A stretch of 64,000 nt of DNA from Bog-756 sp963830165 (GTDB lineage: Bacteria; Actinomycetota; Acidimicrobiia; Acidimicrobiales; RAAP-2), in the NCBI GenBank assembly GCA_963830165.1, contig CAWHKZ010000006.1, positions 199,986-263,985 on the forward strand, given 5' to 3'. This document shows, piece after piece, positions 1 to 8,334 of the stretch; position 1 is the first letter of the stretch, and each line of letters begins with the position of its first letter. A program made the translations under genes and the position numbers. Below the pieces are notes generated by a model. That model searched no databases, was not told the DNA's origin, and saw nothing but the letters and a program-made list of their open reading frames with translations.

Positions 1-1211
1 CGGCCCCGCCGGCCGGTCGCCGCCAGGGCCACCAGTCCGGGCCACGCCAGCATGGTGGCCGCCCGGCCGAGACCCACGATCGTCCAGCCGGCCCCACCCG
101 CGCCCCAGCGCCATGCCCGGCCGGCCGGGATCCCGAGGCGGCCCACCTTCCGGGCCAGGGGCACCGCCGTGGTGGCCACGGCTGCCGCGGCCAGGACGGG
201 CCGGCCGGCCAGGATGGCCAGGGCGCCGGCCAGCGGTCGCGGGCGCAGCTCGACCGGGGCGAGCAGGCCCGGGTGCCGGGCGGCGAGGGGAGCGGCCGAC
301 GTGCCGTAGCGGACGCGGCGGGCGAGCAGGTCCCGCCACCGCTCCGGCTCGCGGTGGTGGACGGTCACCTCCGGCACGTAGCGCACCCGCCAGCCGGCCT
401 CGACGAGCCGCCACACCAGGTCGACGTCCTCGCCCACCCTCAGGCCGGGGTCGAACCCGCCCACCGACTCGAGCGCGGCCCGGCGCACGACCAGCGCGGC
501 CGTGGGCACGTAGCGCACGACCCGGCGGGGCCCGACCTCACCTTCCCGGGGCCCGAGATCGAGCGGGGAGTGGGCGTCGGCGAACCGGTCGATGGCCCGT
601 CGCCGGCCGTCCCCGGGTGGTACCGGGCGCACCCGGGGGGCGGCGGCCGCGATCTCCGGGTCGGCGAAGAGCCACGTGAGCCCGTCGAGCCAGCCGTCCG
701 TCACCGTGCAGTCGGAGTCGACGTAGGCCACCAGGCCGGTGGTGACCACGTCGGTGGCCGTGGTGCGGGCCGGCCCGGGACCGCCGTTGACGTCCCGCCG
801 GACGAGTCGCGCCCCGTGGGATCGGCACGCCCCGGCCACGGCCTCCGGGTCGCGGGACGCGTCGTCCACCACCACCACGGGGTGGTCCCGCCCGAGCGAG
901 GCGAGGCAGCGCTCGAGCGCCCCGACTCGGTCCCGCACCGGCACCACGACGGTCACGTCGGGGCCGGGCCCACCGGGGGTCGTGGCCGGCGGGCGGGGGT
1001 GGGCCATGCCGGCGGCGACCAGGCGCCCGGCCAGCTCCCGGGTGGCGTCGTCGGGTGTCCCCCCGGCGACCAGGTCGTCGAGGGCGCGGGTCCCCGCAGG
1101 GGTGAGCGTGACCACCCTCCCGGGCTGCCCCCCGGCCAGCACCGTGCCCCGGCGGGCCCGCACGAGGGAGGGGTCGAGGGCCAGGCCGAACCCGTCGGGG
1201 AGCCCCGCCAT
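1..1211 (-). CDS. mftF: MftF mycofactocin glycosyltransferase (3' end cut by window edge)
   Basis: Family-2 glycosyltransferase that glycosylates the mycofactocin redox cofactor (known role of MftF: beta-1,4-glucan decoration). The ATG at 1211 opens with MAGLPDGFGLALDP. A GT2 nucleotide-binding start VTVVVPVRDR lies near residue 88, VVVDDASRD near 115, and the acidic DSDCTVTDGW motif near 155, followed by the acceptor-side VGEDVDLVWRL. The visible C-terminal part has hydrophobic helices (LAGALAILAGRPVLAAAAV, and a further stretch near base 40), as usual for MftF. No stop is reached before base 1, so about 404 residues are visible. It is the last visible gene of the mycofactocin operon, 10 bp after the SDR stop. 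The family assignment is firm; only the extreme C-terminus is unseen. Confidence 0.92.
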   Translation of the reverse strand, partial: MAGLPDGFGLALDPSLVRARRGTVLAGGQPGRVVTLTPAGTRALDDLVAGGTPDDATRELAGRLVAAGMAHPRPPATTPGGPGPDVTVVVPVRDRVGALERCLASLGRDHPVVVVDDASRDPEAVAGACRSHGARLVRRDVNGGPGPARTTATDVVTTGLVAYVDSDCTVTDGWLDGLTWLFADPEIAAAAPRVRPVPPGDGRRRAIDRFADAHSPLDLGPREGEVGPRRVVRYVPTAALVVRRAALESVGGFDPGLRVGEDVDLVWRLVEAGWRVRYVPEVTVHHREPERWRDLLARRVRYGTSAAPLAARHPGLLAPVELRPRPLAGALAILAGRPVLAAAAVATTAVPLARKVGRLGIPAGRAWRWGAGGAGWTIVGLGRAATMLAWPGLVALAATGRRG

Positions 1212-1221
1212 CAGCCCCCGG

Positions 1222-2061
1222 TCACAGGGCCAGCCCGCCGTCCACGGCCAGGACGGCGCCGGTCACGGCCCCGCGGCCGGCGCCGGCCAGCCACACCAGG
1301 GACTCGGCCACCTCGACCGGTGACAGCAGGCGCCCGATGGGCTGCTGGGTGGCGAACGACCCGGCGCCTTCGAGATCGTAGAGGCGGGCGCTCTCGGCCA
1401 GCATGGCCGTGTCCGTCGAGCCCGGACAGACGGCGTTCGCGGTGATCCCGGTGCCGCCCAGCTCGGCGGCGAGCCCCCGCACCAGGCCAGCGACGCCGGC
1501 CTTGGCCGCGCCGTAGGCGGCCAGCTTGGGCAGGCCGGTGGTGGCCGCGGCCGAGGCCACGGCCAGGTACCGCCCCTCGCGGGGCGCCGGCCGCCGCAGC
1601 AGGGCCGGGATCCCGACCCGGGCGGCGACGATCGGACCCAGCAGGTCGATGTCGAGAACGGCGGACAGCTGGTCGGCGGGCATCTCCCACAGCGGGACCC
1701 CGCCGGCGATCACGCCGGCCACCGCCACCACGGCGTCGAGCCCACCGAAGCGCTCCTCGGCCAGGTCCACGGCGGCGCCGAGTGCCGCCTCGTCGGTGGT
1801 GTCGGCCTCCCGGGCCACCACCCGACCTGCCGGTGGACCGGGCAGCGCGGTGGCGCGGTGCACGACGTCGTCCAGTTGGGCCCGGGTGCCGAGCGGGTAG
1901 GGGACCCGGGGGTCGTCGGCGCAGCGGTCGACCGCCACCACCGACCAACCGGCCGCGGCCAGACCGAGGACGGTAGCCGCCCCGATGCCCCGGGCCGCCC
2001 CGGTGACCAGGGCGACGCGGTCGGGACCCCGCCGGTCCCCGGTGGGCTGGCTGTGGTTCAT
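1222..2061 (-). CDS. Mycofactocin-coupled SDR family oxidoreductase
   Basis: Short-chain dehydrogenase, 279 aa, probably oxidising an alcohol with tightly held NAD that is re-oxidised by mycofactocin (known behaviour of MFT-coupled SDRs). The Rossmann motif VTGAARGIGAAT sits at about residue 20, an NNAG-like VAVAGVIAGG near 115, and the catalytic Y-x3-K as YGAAK near 185. The C-terminus AVDGGLAL is typical of SDRs. The insertion after the Rossmann strand (DRCADDPRVPYPLGTRAQ) is what marks the MFT-associated subfamily. The ATG overlaps the mftE stop by 4 bp (ATGA), so it is translationally coupled. Substrate unknown. Confidence 0.9.
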   Translation of the reverse strand: MNHSQPTGDRRGPDRVALVTGAARGIGAATVLGLAAAGWSVVAVDRCADDPRVPYPLGTRAQLDDVVHRATALPGPPAGRVVAREADTTDEAALGAAVDLAEERFGGLDAVVAVAGVIAGGVPLWEMPADQLSAVLDIDLLGPIVAARVGIPALLRRPAPREGRYLAVASAAATTGLPKLAAYGAAKAGVAGLVRGLAAELGGTGITANAVCPGSTDTAMLAESARLYDLEGAGSFATQQPIGRLLSPVEVAESLVWLAGAGRGAVTGAVLAVDGGLAL

Positions 2062-2765
2062 GGTGCGGCCTCCCGCTCGACGGGTCGGCGGCGGACGCCG
2101 GCGACCACGGTGGCCAGGTCGGCTGCCGCCGCCCGGATCAGCTCGCGCCCCTCGTCGGCCCCGGCGCCGGCCGGGTCGCCGAGCACCCCGTTGGCGCTGA
2201 CCGCACGTACACCCCCGGAGCGCAGCAGGGGCATCAGGACGTCGGCCGTGCGCCGGTCACCGGCTCCGGCCCGGTCGAGTCGCACCCGCTGGGGCGCGAT
2301 GGCCAGCATCAGGGACGTCTCGGTCCGGCCGGCGTGCAGGTCCCCCGGCCAGCGCGGCCACCAGGCGGTGACCGGTCGGCCCTCGGCCACCAACCGGCCG
2401 ACGGCCCGGCCGAGGGGTCCGGCGTTGCCGCCGTGGGTGCAGGCCAGCACCACGTGCCCGAACGTGGTGGCGGCCGACCGGACCAGCTCGACCAGGAGGG
2501 ATTCGGTGGCCTGCTGGCCGACCGACAGGGTGCCGGCGAACCCGTCGTGTTCGCCGCTCGAGCCGTAGGCCACGGCGGGGGCCACGACCACGAGAGGATC
2601 CAGGGCGGCGGCGGCCTCGACGACGGCCACGGCGATGTCGGTGTCGGTGGTGACGGGGAGGTGGGGGCCGTGCTGCTCGGTCGCCCCGACCGGGACGACG
2701 AGCACGGCACCGGCGGCGGCCAGGCCGTCGACGGCGGGCCAGGCGGCGTCGGCCAGCCGGGTCAC
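2058..2765 (-). CDS. mftE: MftE mycofactocin precursor peptide peptidase (creatininase family)
   Basis: Metal-dependent creatininase-fold peptidase that releases the C-terminal Val-Tyr-derived unit from the MftC-modified MftA peptide (known function). 235 aa from a GTG at 2765; a longer in-frame opening exists but would run into the ETF-beta gene. Metal and catalytic motifs are visible: GATEQHGPHLP near residue 25, TDTDIA near 37, ACTHGGNAG near 110, and GDLHAGRTETS near 140. The GTG overlaps the upstream ETF-beta stop by 4 bp, and its own stop overlaps the next SDR start. Length and motifs match MftE; assignment is strong. Confidence 0.93.
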   Translation of the reverse strand: MTRLADAAWPAVDGLAAAGAVLVVPVGATEQHGPHLPVTTDTDIAVAVVEAAAALDPLVVVAPAVAYGSSGEHDGFAGTLSVGQQATESLLVELVRSAATTFGHVVLACTHGGNAGPLGRAVGRLVAEGRPVTAWWPRWPGDLHAGRTETSLMLAIAPQRVRLDRAGAGDRRTADVLMPLLRSGGVRAVSANGVLGDPAGAGADEGRELIRAAAADLATVVAGVRRRPVEREAAP

Positions 2766-3736
2766 GGGGCGGCGTCCGCGGGGCCGTCGGGTCGGAGGTC
2801 GAGGTAGCCGTGGCGGGCGAGGAAGGCGAGCAGGACGTCCGCCGCCGCGGCGGCGTCGACGGGGTGGACCACGGTCGGCGGGTCGTGGGCCACCAGTGCG
2901 CCGGTCAGCTCCAGCAGCCGCAGCCGGGGGTCGTCGCCACCGGGGGCGGGCAGCACGTGGGTGCGCGGCGAGTACGGCCGGGTCGGGCCGAGGTGGAGTG
3001 CCCCGGCGCCGGTGCCCCCGGCCGGCGCCGCCTCGTGCGGGTGGTCGACCGGGGTGGGCACGCCGTCCACGGCCAGCGCCCCGGCGAGCGACGCCCGGCG
3101 CAGGCGCACGCCGGCCGCCTCCACCGAGCACACGGCGGGCAGGCCCACCCGCAGGCGCTCCCGCCACCCGCCGTCGAGCCGCCGCTCGACCGACAGCACG
3201 CCCGGTCCCGGCGCGTCGACGGCCACCAGGCCGAGGGCCTGGGCGGCATCCAGCTCATGGGCCACATAGGCGGGCAGCGCGCCGGTGCCGCGGTCGGCCG
3301 ACCGGTCGCCGCACAGCACGAGGTCGGGGCGGCCGAAGGGCTCGACGGCGGCGAGCAGGGCGCGGGCCAGGGCGCGCTCGTCGTCGGCCAGTTCGCCGAC
3401 GTAGCGGTGGGCGTCGCCCTCGTCGGGCGCGGGAACCCGGACGACGGCCACCCCGAGGGCGGCCACCTCGCGCAGCACGGGCTCGACGGATCGGGGACCG
3501 ACGCAGACCGCCACCACCCGGCCGTCCCACGCCGACGCCACCCGGAGGGCGTGCTCGAGCGCGGCGGCGTCGGCCGGTGACAGGCCCACGCCCCATCGGT
3601 CCCGGCTGACGGTGCCGTCGAGCGGGTCCACCCCGGGGCGGAGGTCGACGATGCGGAGGCAGGCCACCACCAGCGGGCCGTCGCCCCCGTCGGGGCCGGC
3701 GACGGTGGGGTCCGGGGTCACGGTCGGTGCGGTCAT
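2762..3736 (-). CDS. Mycofactocin-associated electron transfer flavoprotein, beta-type subunit
   Basis: ETF-beta/FixA-like protein, 324 aa, the AMP/FAD-binding partner of the ETF-alpha gene at 5347-6363. Seen: the N-terminal strand PLVVACLRIVDLRP, the DAAALEHALRVAS segment typical of ETF beta, and a nucleotide-fold core LVLCGDRSADRGTGALPAY near residue 145. The C-terminal third (HLGPTRPYSPRTHVLPAP onward) is poorly conserved and longer than in housekeeping EtfB (about 260 aa). With the FixC- and FixX-like genes between the two subunits it would carry electrons towards quinone. The direction of flow and the true electron donor are inferred from gene order only. Confidence 0.82.
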   Translation of the reverse strand: MTAPTVTPDPTVAGPDGGDGPLVVACLRIVDLRPGVDPLDGTVSRDRWGVGLSPADAAALEHALRVASAWDGRVVAVCVGPRSVEPVLREVAALGVAVVRVPAPDEGDAHRYVGELADDERALARALLAAVEPFGRPDLVLCGDRSADRGTGALPAYVAHELDAAQALGLVAVDAPGPGVLSVERRLDGGWRERLRVGLPAVCSVEAAGVRLRRASLAGALAVDGVPTPVDHPHEAAPAGGTGAGALHLGPTRPYSPRTHVLPAPGGDDPRLRLLELTGALVAHDPPTVVHPVDAAAAADVLLAFLARHGYLDLRPDGPADAAP

Positions 3737-4047
3737 CCGTGGTGGAAGACGACGCCGTGGCCGCCGTCAGGGTAGGTCCAGGTGAGCGCGCCCTCGGAGT
3801 TGCAGACCATGTAGCAGGTCCCGCACTCGAAGCACTCCTCGTAATTGAAGAGGATGCCGCCGTCGGCGGTCGGCGCGAACAGGTTGGCCGGGCAGGCGGT
3901 GACGCAGGCCTTGGTGGTGCACGACCGGCAGATGTCAGGGTCGACGACGATGTGGGCCCGGGCGCCGACGCGGAAGTCGACGGTGGCCATGCGCTCCGCG
4001 AAGGAGATGCCGGTCCAGCGGCCGCGGTGCGGCGGGGGCGTGCTCAT
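3733..4047 (-). CDS. FixX-like ferredoxin of the mycofactocin ETF module
   Basis: 104-aa ferredoxin-like protein. Two cysteine clusters are visible: CRSCTTKACVTACP near residue 40 and CFECGTCYMVC near 75, as in FixX and the iron-sulphur domain of ETF:quinone oxidoreductase. The extra Cys pattern in the first cluster is typical of FixX. It is expected to take electrons from the FixC-like flavoprotein encoded immediately upstream, with which it overlaps by 4 bp (4044-4047). Its own stop overlaps the ETF-beta start. The ATG at 4047 gives MSTPPPHRGRW; no better start is available. Confidence 0.87.
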   Translation of the reverse strand: MSTPPPHRGRWTGISFAERMATVDFRVGARAHIVVDPDICRSCTTKACVTACPANLFAPTADGGILFNYEECFECGTCYMVCNSEGALTWTYPDGGHGVVFHHG

Positions 4048-5354
4048 CCGAAGATCCTGAGGCCCCGCAGGGTGTCGCCGGCCAGCTGGCGCAGGCTCAC
4101 CCCGTGACGGGCCGCGGCCGCCCGGGTGACCTTCAGCCCGCCGGCCTTGGGCGTCGGGTTGGTCACGGTGAACATCCCTTCGGCCAGGTCGCACAGCAGG
4201 CCGGGGTAGCGCTGCTGGACCCGGTCGGAGAGCACGAGCGACGGCGCCTTGCGCAGCCGCTTGTGGTCGGCCAGGACGAACTGGGACTCGAGGTCGGCCC
4301 GGTAGGAGGCGAGGCCCAGGGCCGAGCAGTCCCCGGCCGACAGCGCCCGGTCGGCCGCCCGGCCGGCGGCGTGTCCCGACCCGATGGCGAAGTTCACGCC
4401 TTCGAGCCACAGGCCGGCGGCCAGCGTCATGGCGCCGGCGTCGCCGGCGATCAGCAGCCCGTCGGCGGCCAGCGGCGGCATCGTGTCGTAGCCGCCCTCG
4501 GGGATGAGGTGGGCCGCGTACTCGCGCAGCGTGGACCCCCGCAGCAACGGGGCGATGGTCGGGTGGGCCTTCAGGTCGGCCACCAGCTCTTCGGGGCGCA
4601 CGCCGGAGTCGGCCAGCTGGGGAAGCGAGAGCACGACGCCGATGCTGACCGACCCGGCATTGGTGTACAGGAACCCGCCACCGGGGATGTCCCGGGTGCA
4701 GCCCAGGATCTCCATGTCCACACCCTCGTGGTCCTGCACCGAGAACCGTTCGTTGATCGCGCCGGGTGGGAGGTCGAGGACCTCCTTGACCCCGAGCGTG
4801 TGGTGGGAGGCCTCGGCCCGGGGCAACAGGCCCGCCTCCTTGGCCAGGAACGAGTTGACCCCGTCACAGGCGATCACGACCGGGGCGTGGAGCTCGGCCC
4901 CGTCGCGGTCGGTGCGGACGCCCACCACCCGGCCGGCCCCGTCCCGCACCAGCCCGGTGGCCACCGTGGAGGTGAGCAGGCGGGCCCCCGCCGCGGTGGC
5001 CTTGCCGGCCAACCACGCGTCGAAGTGTGAGCGCAGCGTCGTCATCCCGTTGTAGGGGGCCTCGCCCCAGGCGTCGGTGCGGAAGTCGACGGACAGCGAC
5101 TGGGTGCCGGTCATCATGACCGTCGACCGGCGCACCACCCAGCGCTCGACCGGCACCTCCTCCCACCACTGCGGCACGATGCGGTCGAGGACCCGGCCGT
5201 AGACGACGCCGCCGTAGACGTTCTTCGATCCCGGGAAGGGCCCCCGCTCGACCAGCACCACCGACCGCCCGGCCCGGGCCAGGGCCAGGGCGGCCGCCGA
5301 CCCCGCCGGACCGGCCCCCACGACGACGGCGTCGAACGTGGCCACCTCAGGCAT
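4044..5354 (-). CDS. FixC-like FAD-dependent dehydrogenase (ETF:quinone oxidoreductase type)
   Basis: 436-aa FAD oxidoreductase of the FixC/ETF-QO family. The dinucleotide-binding motif VVGAGPAGSAAALALARAG sits at residues 8-26; GSKNVYGGVVYGRVL and the second FAD motif LIAGDAGAMTLAAGLWLEGVNFAIGSG (about residue 310) are characteristic of FixC. The ATG at 5354 (MPEVATFDAVVV) is preferred over a more upstream in-frame ATG at 5393, because it puts the FAD motif at the usual distance from the N-terminus and overlaps the ETF-alpha stop by only 8 bp. Expected role: accept electrons from the ETF pair and pass them via the ferredoxin or directly to membrane quinone. Confidence 0.88.
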   Translation of the reverse strand: MPEVATFDAVVVGAGPAGSAAALALARAGRSVVLVERGPFPGSKNVYGGVVYGRVLDRIVPQWWEEVPVERWVVRRSTVMMTGTQSLSVDFRTDAWGEAPYNGMTTLRSHFDAWLAGKATAAGARLLTSTVATGLVRDGAGRVVGVRTDRDGAELHAPVVIACDGVNSFLAKEAGLLPRAEASHHTLGVKEVLDLPPGAINERFSVQDHEGVDMEILGCTRDIPGGGFLYTNAGSVSIGVVLSLPQLADSGVRPEELVADLKAHPTIAPLLRGSTLREYAAHLIPEGGYDTMPPLAADGLLIAGDAGAMTLAAGLWLEGVNFAIGSGHAAGRAADRALSAGDCSALGLASYRADLESQFVLADHKRLRKAPSLVLSDRVQQRYPGLLCDLAEGMFTVTNPTPKAGGLKVTRAAAARHGVSLRQLAGDTLRGLRIFG

Positions 5355-6363
5355 CGCCCACCCCCGCCATGGCGCCGGGGCCCGCCTCCACATCCAGGCG
5401 GTGGGCGAGCTCGACCAGCAGCGCCCGGGCGTCGCAGACCAGACCCAGGTCGGCCATGGCCGTCATCGGGCACGACGGGTCGGTGTTGACGCTCACCACG
5501 TGGCGGGGAGCGCCCAGGCCGCCGGTGTGCTGGGCGGCGCCCGACACCCCGAGCGCCACGTACAGGTCCGGGTCGACGGTCACCCCGGTGGTGCCGATCT
5601 GGCGCTCGTAGCCGGTCCACCCGGCATCGGTGGCCACCCGGGTCGCCCCGGCCGAGCCACCGAGGGCGGCGGCCACGGTCGCGAGCAGTCCGAACACGCC
5701 GGTGGCCTCCCGGTCGTCGAGGCCGGCCACGAGACCCGCACCCCCGGCCACCACCCGGGTGGCGTCGGCCAGGTCCATGGTGTGGAGGTCGGGCTCGAGC
5801 AGGGCGACCAGTTCGGGGTCGCCCGGACCATGGTCCGCCGGGAGGGCGAGCGCCAGCTCCTCGACCAGTGCGCCCGGCGACGCGCCGGGGGCGCCGTGCC
5901 CCGGGGGCCGCCCGCCCACGGCCAGGGTCACGACCGCGGGGCCGACCACCTCCACGGGTACCAGGACCCGGTCGTCCACGCGCGTGGCGGTGGCCCGCAC
6001 CCCGGGCGCGCCGACGTCCGTCGTCCCGGCCGCGATGGCCCGGGCCAGCAGCGGCCGGTCGGTGGCGGCGGCCAGCCGGGGCGCCAGGTCGCGCCCGTCG
6101 GGCGAGGCGGGCAGGACGACGAGGGTCGCCGGGGCGACGACCGGGGCCAGGGCGCGGGCCAGGGCGGCCGGGCGGAACCCCGGGCCGGTGTCGGCCCACT
6201 GCGCCCGGACCACCCCGGGCAGGGCGCGTGCCGCCGCCTCGGCGCCGTCGCCGATCACGACCACGTGACCACCGGCCTCGGCCACCGCCTCGGCGGCGCC
6301 CACCGGCAGGCGCCCGTCACGGGCCACCACCACGGCCACCGCGGCGGTCCCGGCGGCGCTCAC
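5347..6363 (-). CDS. Mycofactocin-associated electron transfer flavoprotein, alpha-type subunit
   Basis: ETF-alpha/FixB-like subunit, 338 aa, starting at a GTG at 6363 that overlaps the OYE stop by 4 bp. The family-defining FAD-binding C-terminal half is clear: GYERQIGTTGVTVDP near residue 262 and LYVALGVSGAAQHTGGL near 280, with the SVNTDPSCPMTAMADLGL segment after it. The N-terminal half is Ala/Gly-rich and divergent. It forms the heterodimer with the product of 2762-3736. Electron donors could be the SDRs (through mycofactocin), the OYE-type flavoproteins, or acyl-CoA dehydrogenases elsewhere; the operon context favours the first two. Confidence 0.86.
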   Translation of the reverse strand: MSAAGTAAVAVVVARDGRLPVGAAEAVAEAGGHVVVIGDGAEAAARALPGVVRAQWADTGPGFRPAALARALAPVVAPATLVVLPASPDGRDLAPRLAAATDRPLLARAIAAGTTDVGAPGVRATATRVDDRVLVPVEVVGPAVVTLAVGGRPPGHGAPGASPGALVEELALALPADHGPGDPELVALLEPDLHTMDLADATRVVAGGAGLVAGLDDREATGVFGLLATVAAALGGSAGATRVATDAGWTGYERQIGTTGVTVDPDLYVALGVSGAAQHTGGLGAPRHVVSVNTDPSCPMTAMADLGLVCDARALLVELAHRLDVEAGPGAMAGVGDA

Positions 6364-8327
6364 AGGGCCACCGCCACACGGTGACCCTCGATCACCGCGG
6401 CGTGGGCCCGGCGCGGGGCCAGGCAGTCCCCGACGCGGTGGACCTCGAAGGGGGCGCCGTCGAGCGCCCGCCACAGGTCGTCCTCGGGCTGCTGGTGCAC
6501 GGCGCAGACGACCCAGTCGCACCGGCGCACCTGGTCGGCGCCGGTGGGGTGGTGCTGCAGCTGCAGGGCGATCGGCGGTCCGTCGTCGTCGGCCCGGGAC
6601 ACGTCCATCGGGACCAGGTCGACGCTCTGGACGATGCCCAGCGCGTGGGCCTTCACGTTCCACGTCTCGAGGTCGAGGGTGATGCCCAGGTCCTGGCCGA
6701 CGACCATGCCGTTGGTGGCGATCTCGACCTCGCAGCCCCGGTCGGCCAGCAGCTCGGCCACGGAGGTGGCCTGGTGGAAGCCCAGCTCGTCGACGACGAC
6801 GACCCGGCCCGACGGGTGGGCCCGTCCCTCCAGCACGTCCCGCACGTCGACGACCCGTTCCTCGTCGCCGGCCCACCACGGGCGCGCCGGCCGGGCCCCG
6901 GTGGCCAGGATGACGGCGTCGGGCGCCTCGGCCCGGACCGCCGCGGCCGTGGCCTCGGTGCCGGTGCGGAGCTCGACGCCCTCGCGCCGGGCGGCCACGA
7001 CGAGGTTGCGGGCGATATCGAAGAACTCGGCCCGGCTCGGCACGGTGGCGGCCACGTGCGCCTGGCCGCCGAGCCGGTCGTGGCGCTCGAAGAGGACGAC
7101 GTGGTGACCACGCTCGGCCGCCGTGACCGCAGCCTGGAGGCCCCCGGGACCGCCGCCCACCACGACCACCCGTCGCCTCCGGCGGGGCCGCGGGACGATG
7201 GCCGCCTCGCGTCCGGTGCGGGGGTTCTCGATGCAGCCGAGCCAGCGGTTGAGCCCCATCCGGCCCACGCACTCCTGGTTGCACGACAGGCAGGTGCGGA
7301 TGTCGGTGCCGTGCCCGGAGCGGGCCTTGGCGGCGAAGTCCGGGTCGGCGATCTGGCCCCGCACCACGCCGACGAGGTCGCACACGCCGTCGGCCAGGGC
7401 CCGGTCGGCCTGCAACGGGTCCTTGAACCGCCCGACCCCCACCACCGGGAGGTCGACGGCGGCCCGGATGGCGCTGGGGATGAACAGGGCGTACCCGGGC
7501 GGGACCTGCATGCTGGCCTCGATCATGTAGAGCGTGGCCGTGGCCACCCCGATCGAGGTGTTGATGTAGTCGACCTGCCCGGAGGCCTCGACCATGCGGG
7601 CCACGGCCACCGCGTCCTCGATCCCGGTGCCGCCCTCGATCAGCTCGTCCCCGCAGATGCGGACACCGAGGGCCCGGTCGACCCCGATCGTGGAGCGCAC
7701 GGCGTCGACGATCTCGAGGAGCAGCCGGGCCCGGTTGGCCAGCGACCCGCCGTAGGCGTCGGTTCGGCGGTTGGTGGCCGGGGACAGGAAGCCCCGCACG
7801 ATCGACGAGTGCGAGCACTGGAGCTCGATCCCGTCGAACCCGCCGGCCGTGCAGTGGGCGGCGACGGTCGCGTAGCCGTCCACGATGGCGGCGATCTCGT
7901 GGGCCTCGACCGCCTTCGGTACCTCGCGGAAGAGCGGGTCGGGGACGGGGCTCGGTGCCCAGACGGGGAGTCGCGAGTACATCGAGGAGGCTTGGCCGCC
8001 GTTGTGGTTGATCTGGGCCAGGATCGGTGTGCCGTGGGCGTGGACCGCGTCGGTGATGCGACGGTAGCCGTCGACCACCTCGGGGTGGAAGCCGTGGATG
8101 AGCTTCTCGTAGGGCCAGTCGGTCGGATGGGTCGAGTGCTCCTCGGTGACGATGAGTCCCGCCCCGCCCGCGGCTCGGGCCGCGTAGTAGGCGGCGTGCT
8201 GCTCGGTCGGCAGGCCGTCGGTGGCGTAGTTGGTGAGGTGGGCCGAGAAGACGATCCGGTTGTCCACCGTCACCGGGCCGATGCGCAGCGGGCTGAACAG
8301 GTGCCGGTAGCGGCCGCCGGCACTCAC
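6360..8327 (-). CDS. Mycofactocin system FadH/OYE-family flavin oxidoreductase (first paralogue)
   Basis: 655-aa multidomain flavoprotein like 2,4-dienoyl-CoA reductase. Residues about 1-335 form an old-yellow-enzyme FMN barrel (FSPLRIGPVTVDNRIVFSAH; ATNRRTDAYGGSLANRAR). A 4Fe-4S cysteine set with C-x2-C-x3-C-x11-C spacing (CLSCNQEC...C) follows near residue 345. Residues 385-655 are an FAD/NAD(P) module with VVVVGGGPGGLQAAVTAAERG. The GTG start at 8327 is placed by the MSAGGRYRHLF reading. Members occur almost only in MFT clusters; substrate unknown. Which of the two MFT-OYE subfamilies this belongs to was not resolved by eye. Confidence 0.88.
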   Translation of the reverse strand: MSAGGRYRHLFSPLRIGPVTVDNRIVFSAHLTNYATDGLPTEQHAAYYAARAAGGAGLIVTEEHSTHPTDWPYEKLIHGFHPEVVDGYRRITDAVHAHGTPILAQINHNGGQASSMYSRLPVWAPSPVPDPLFREVPKAVEAHEIAAIVDGYATVAAHCTAGGFDGIELQCSHSSIVRGFLSPATNRRTDAYGGSLANRARLLLEIVDAVRSTIGVDRALGVRICGDELIEGGTGIEDAVAVARMVEASGQVDYINTSIGVATATLYMIEASMQVPPGYALFIPSAIRAAVDLPVVGVGRFKDPLQADRALADGVCDLVGVVRGQIADPDFAAKARSGHGTDIRTCLSCNQECVGRMGLNRWLGCIENPRTGREAAIVPRPRRRRRVVVVGGGPGGLQAAVTAAERGHHVVLFERHDRLGGQAHVAATVPSRAEFFDIARNLVVAARREGVELRTGTEATAAAVRAEAPDAVILATGARPARPWWAGDEERVVDVRDVLEGRAHPSGRVVVVDELGFHQATSVAELLADRGCEVEIATNGMVVGQDLGITLDLETWNVKAHALGIVQSVDLVPMDVSRADDDGPPIALQLQHHPTGADQVRRCDWVVCAVHQQPEDDLWRALDGAPFEVHRVGDCLAPRRAHAAVIEGHRVAVAL

Positions 8328-8334
8328 GACGCGC

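Noticed and set aside
273..1445. A 390-codon plus-strand opening at the left end
   Set aside because: Antisense to mftF and the SDR; composition is shadow-like.
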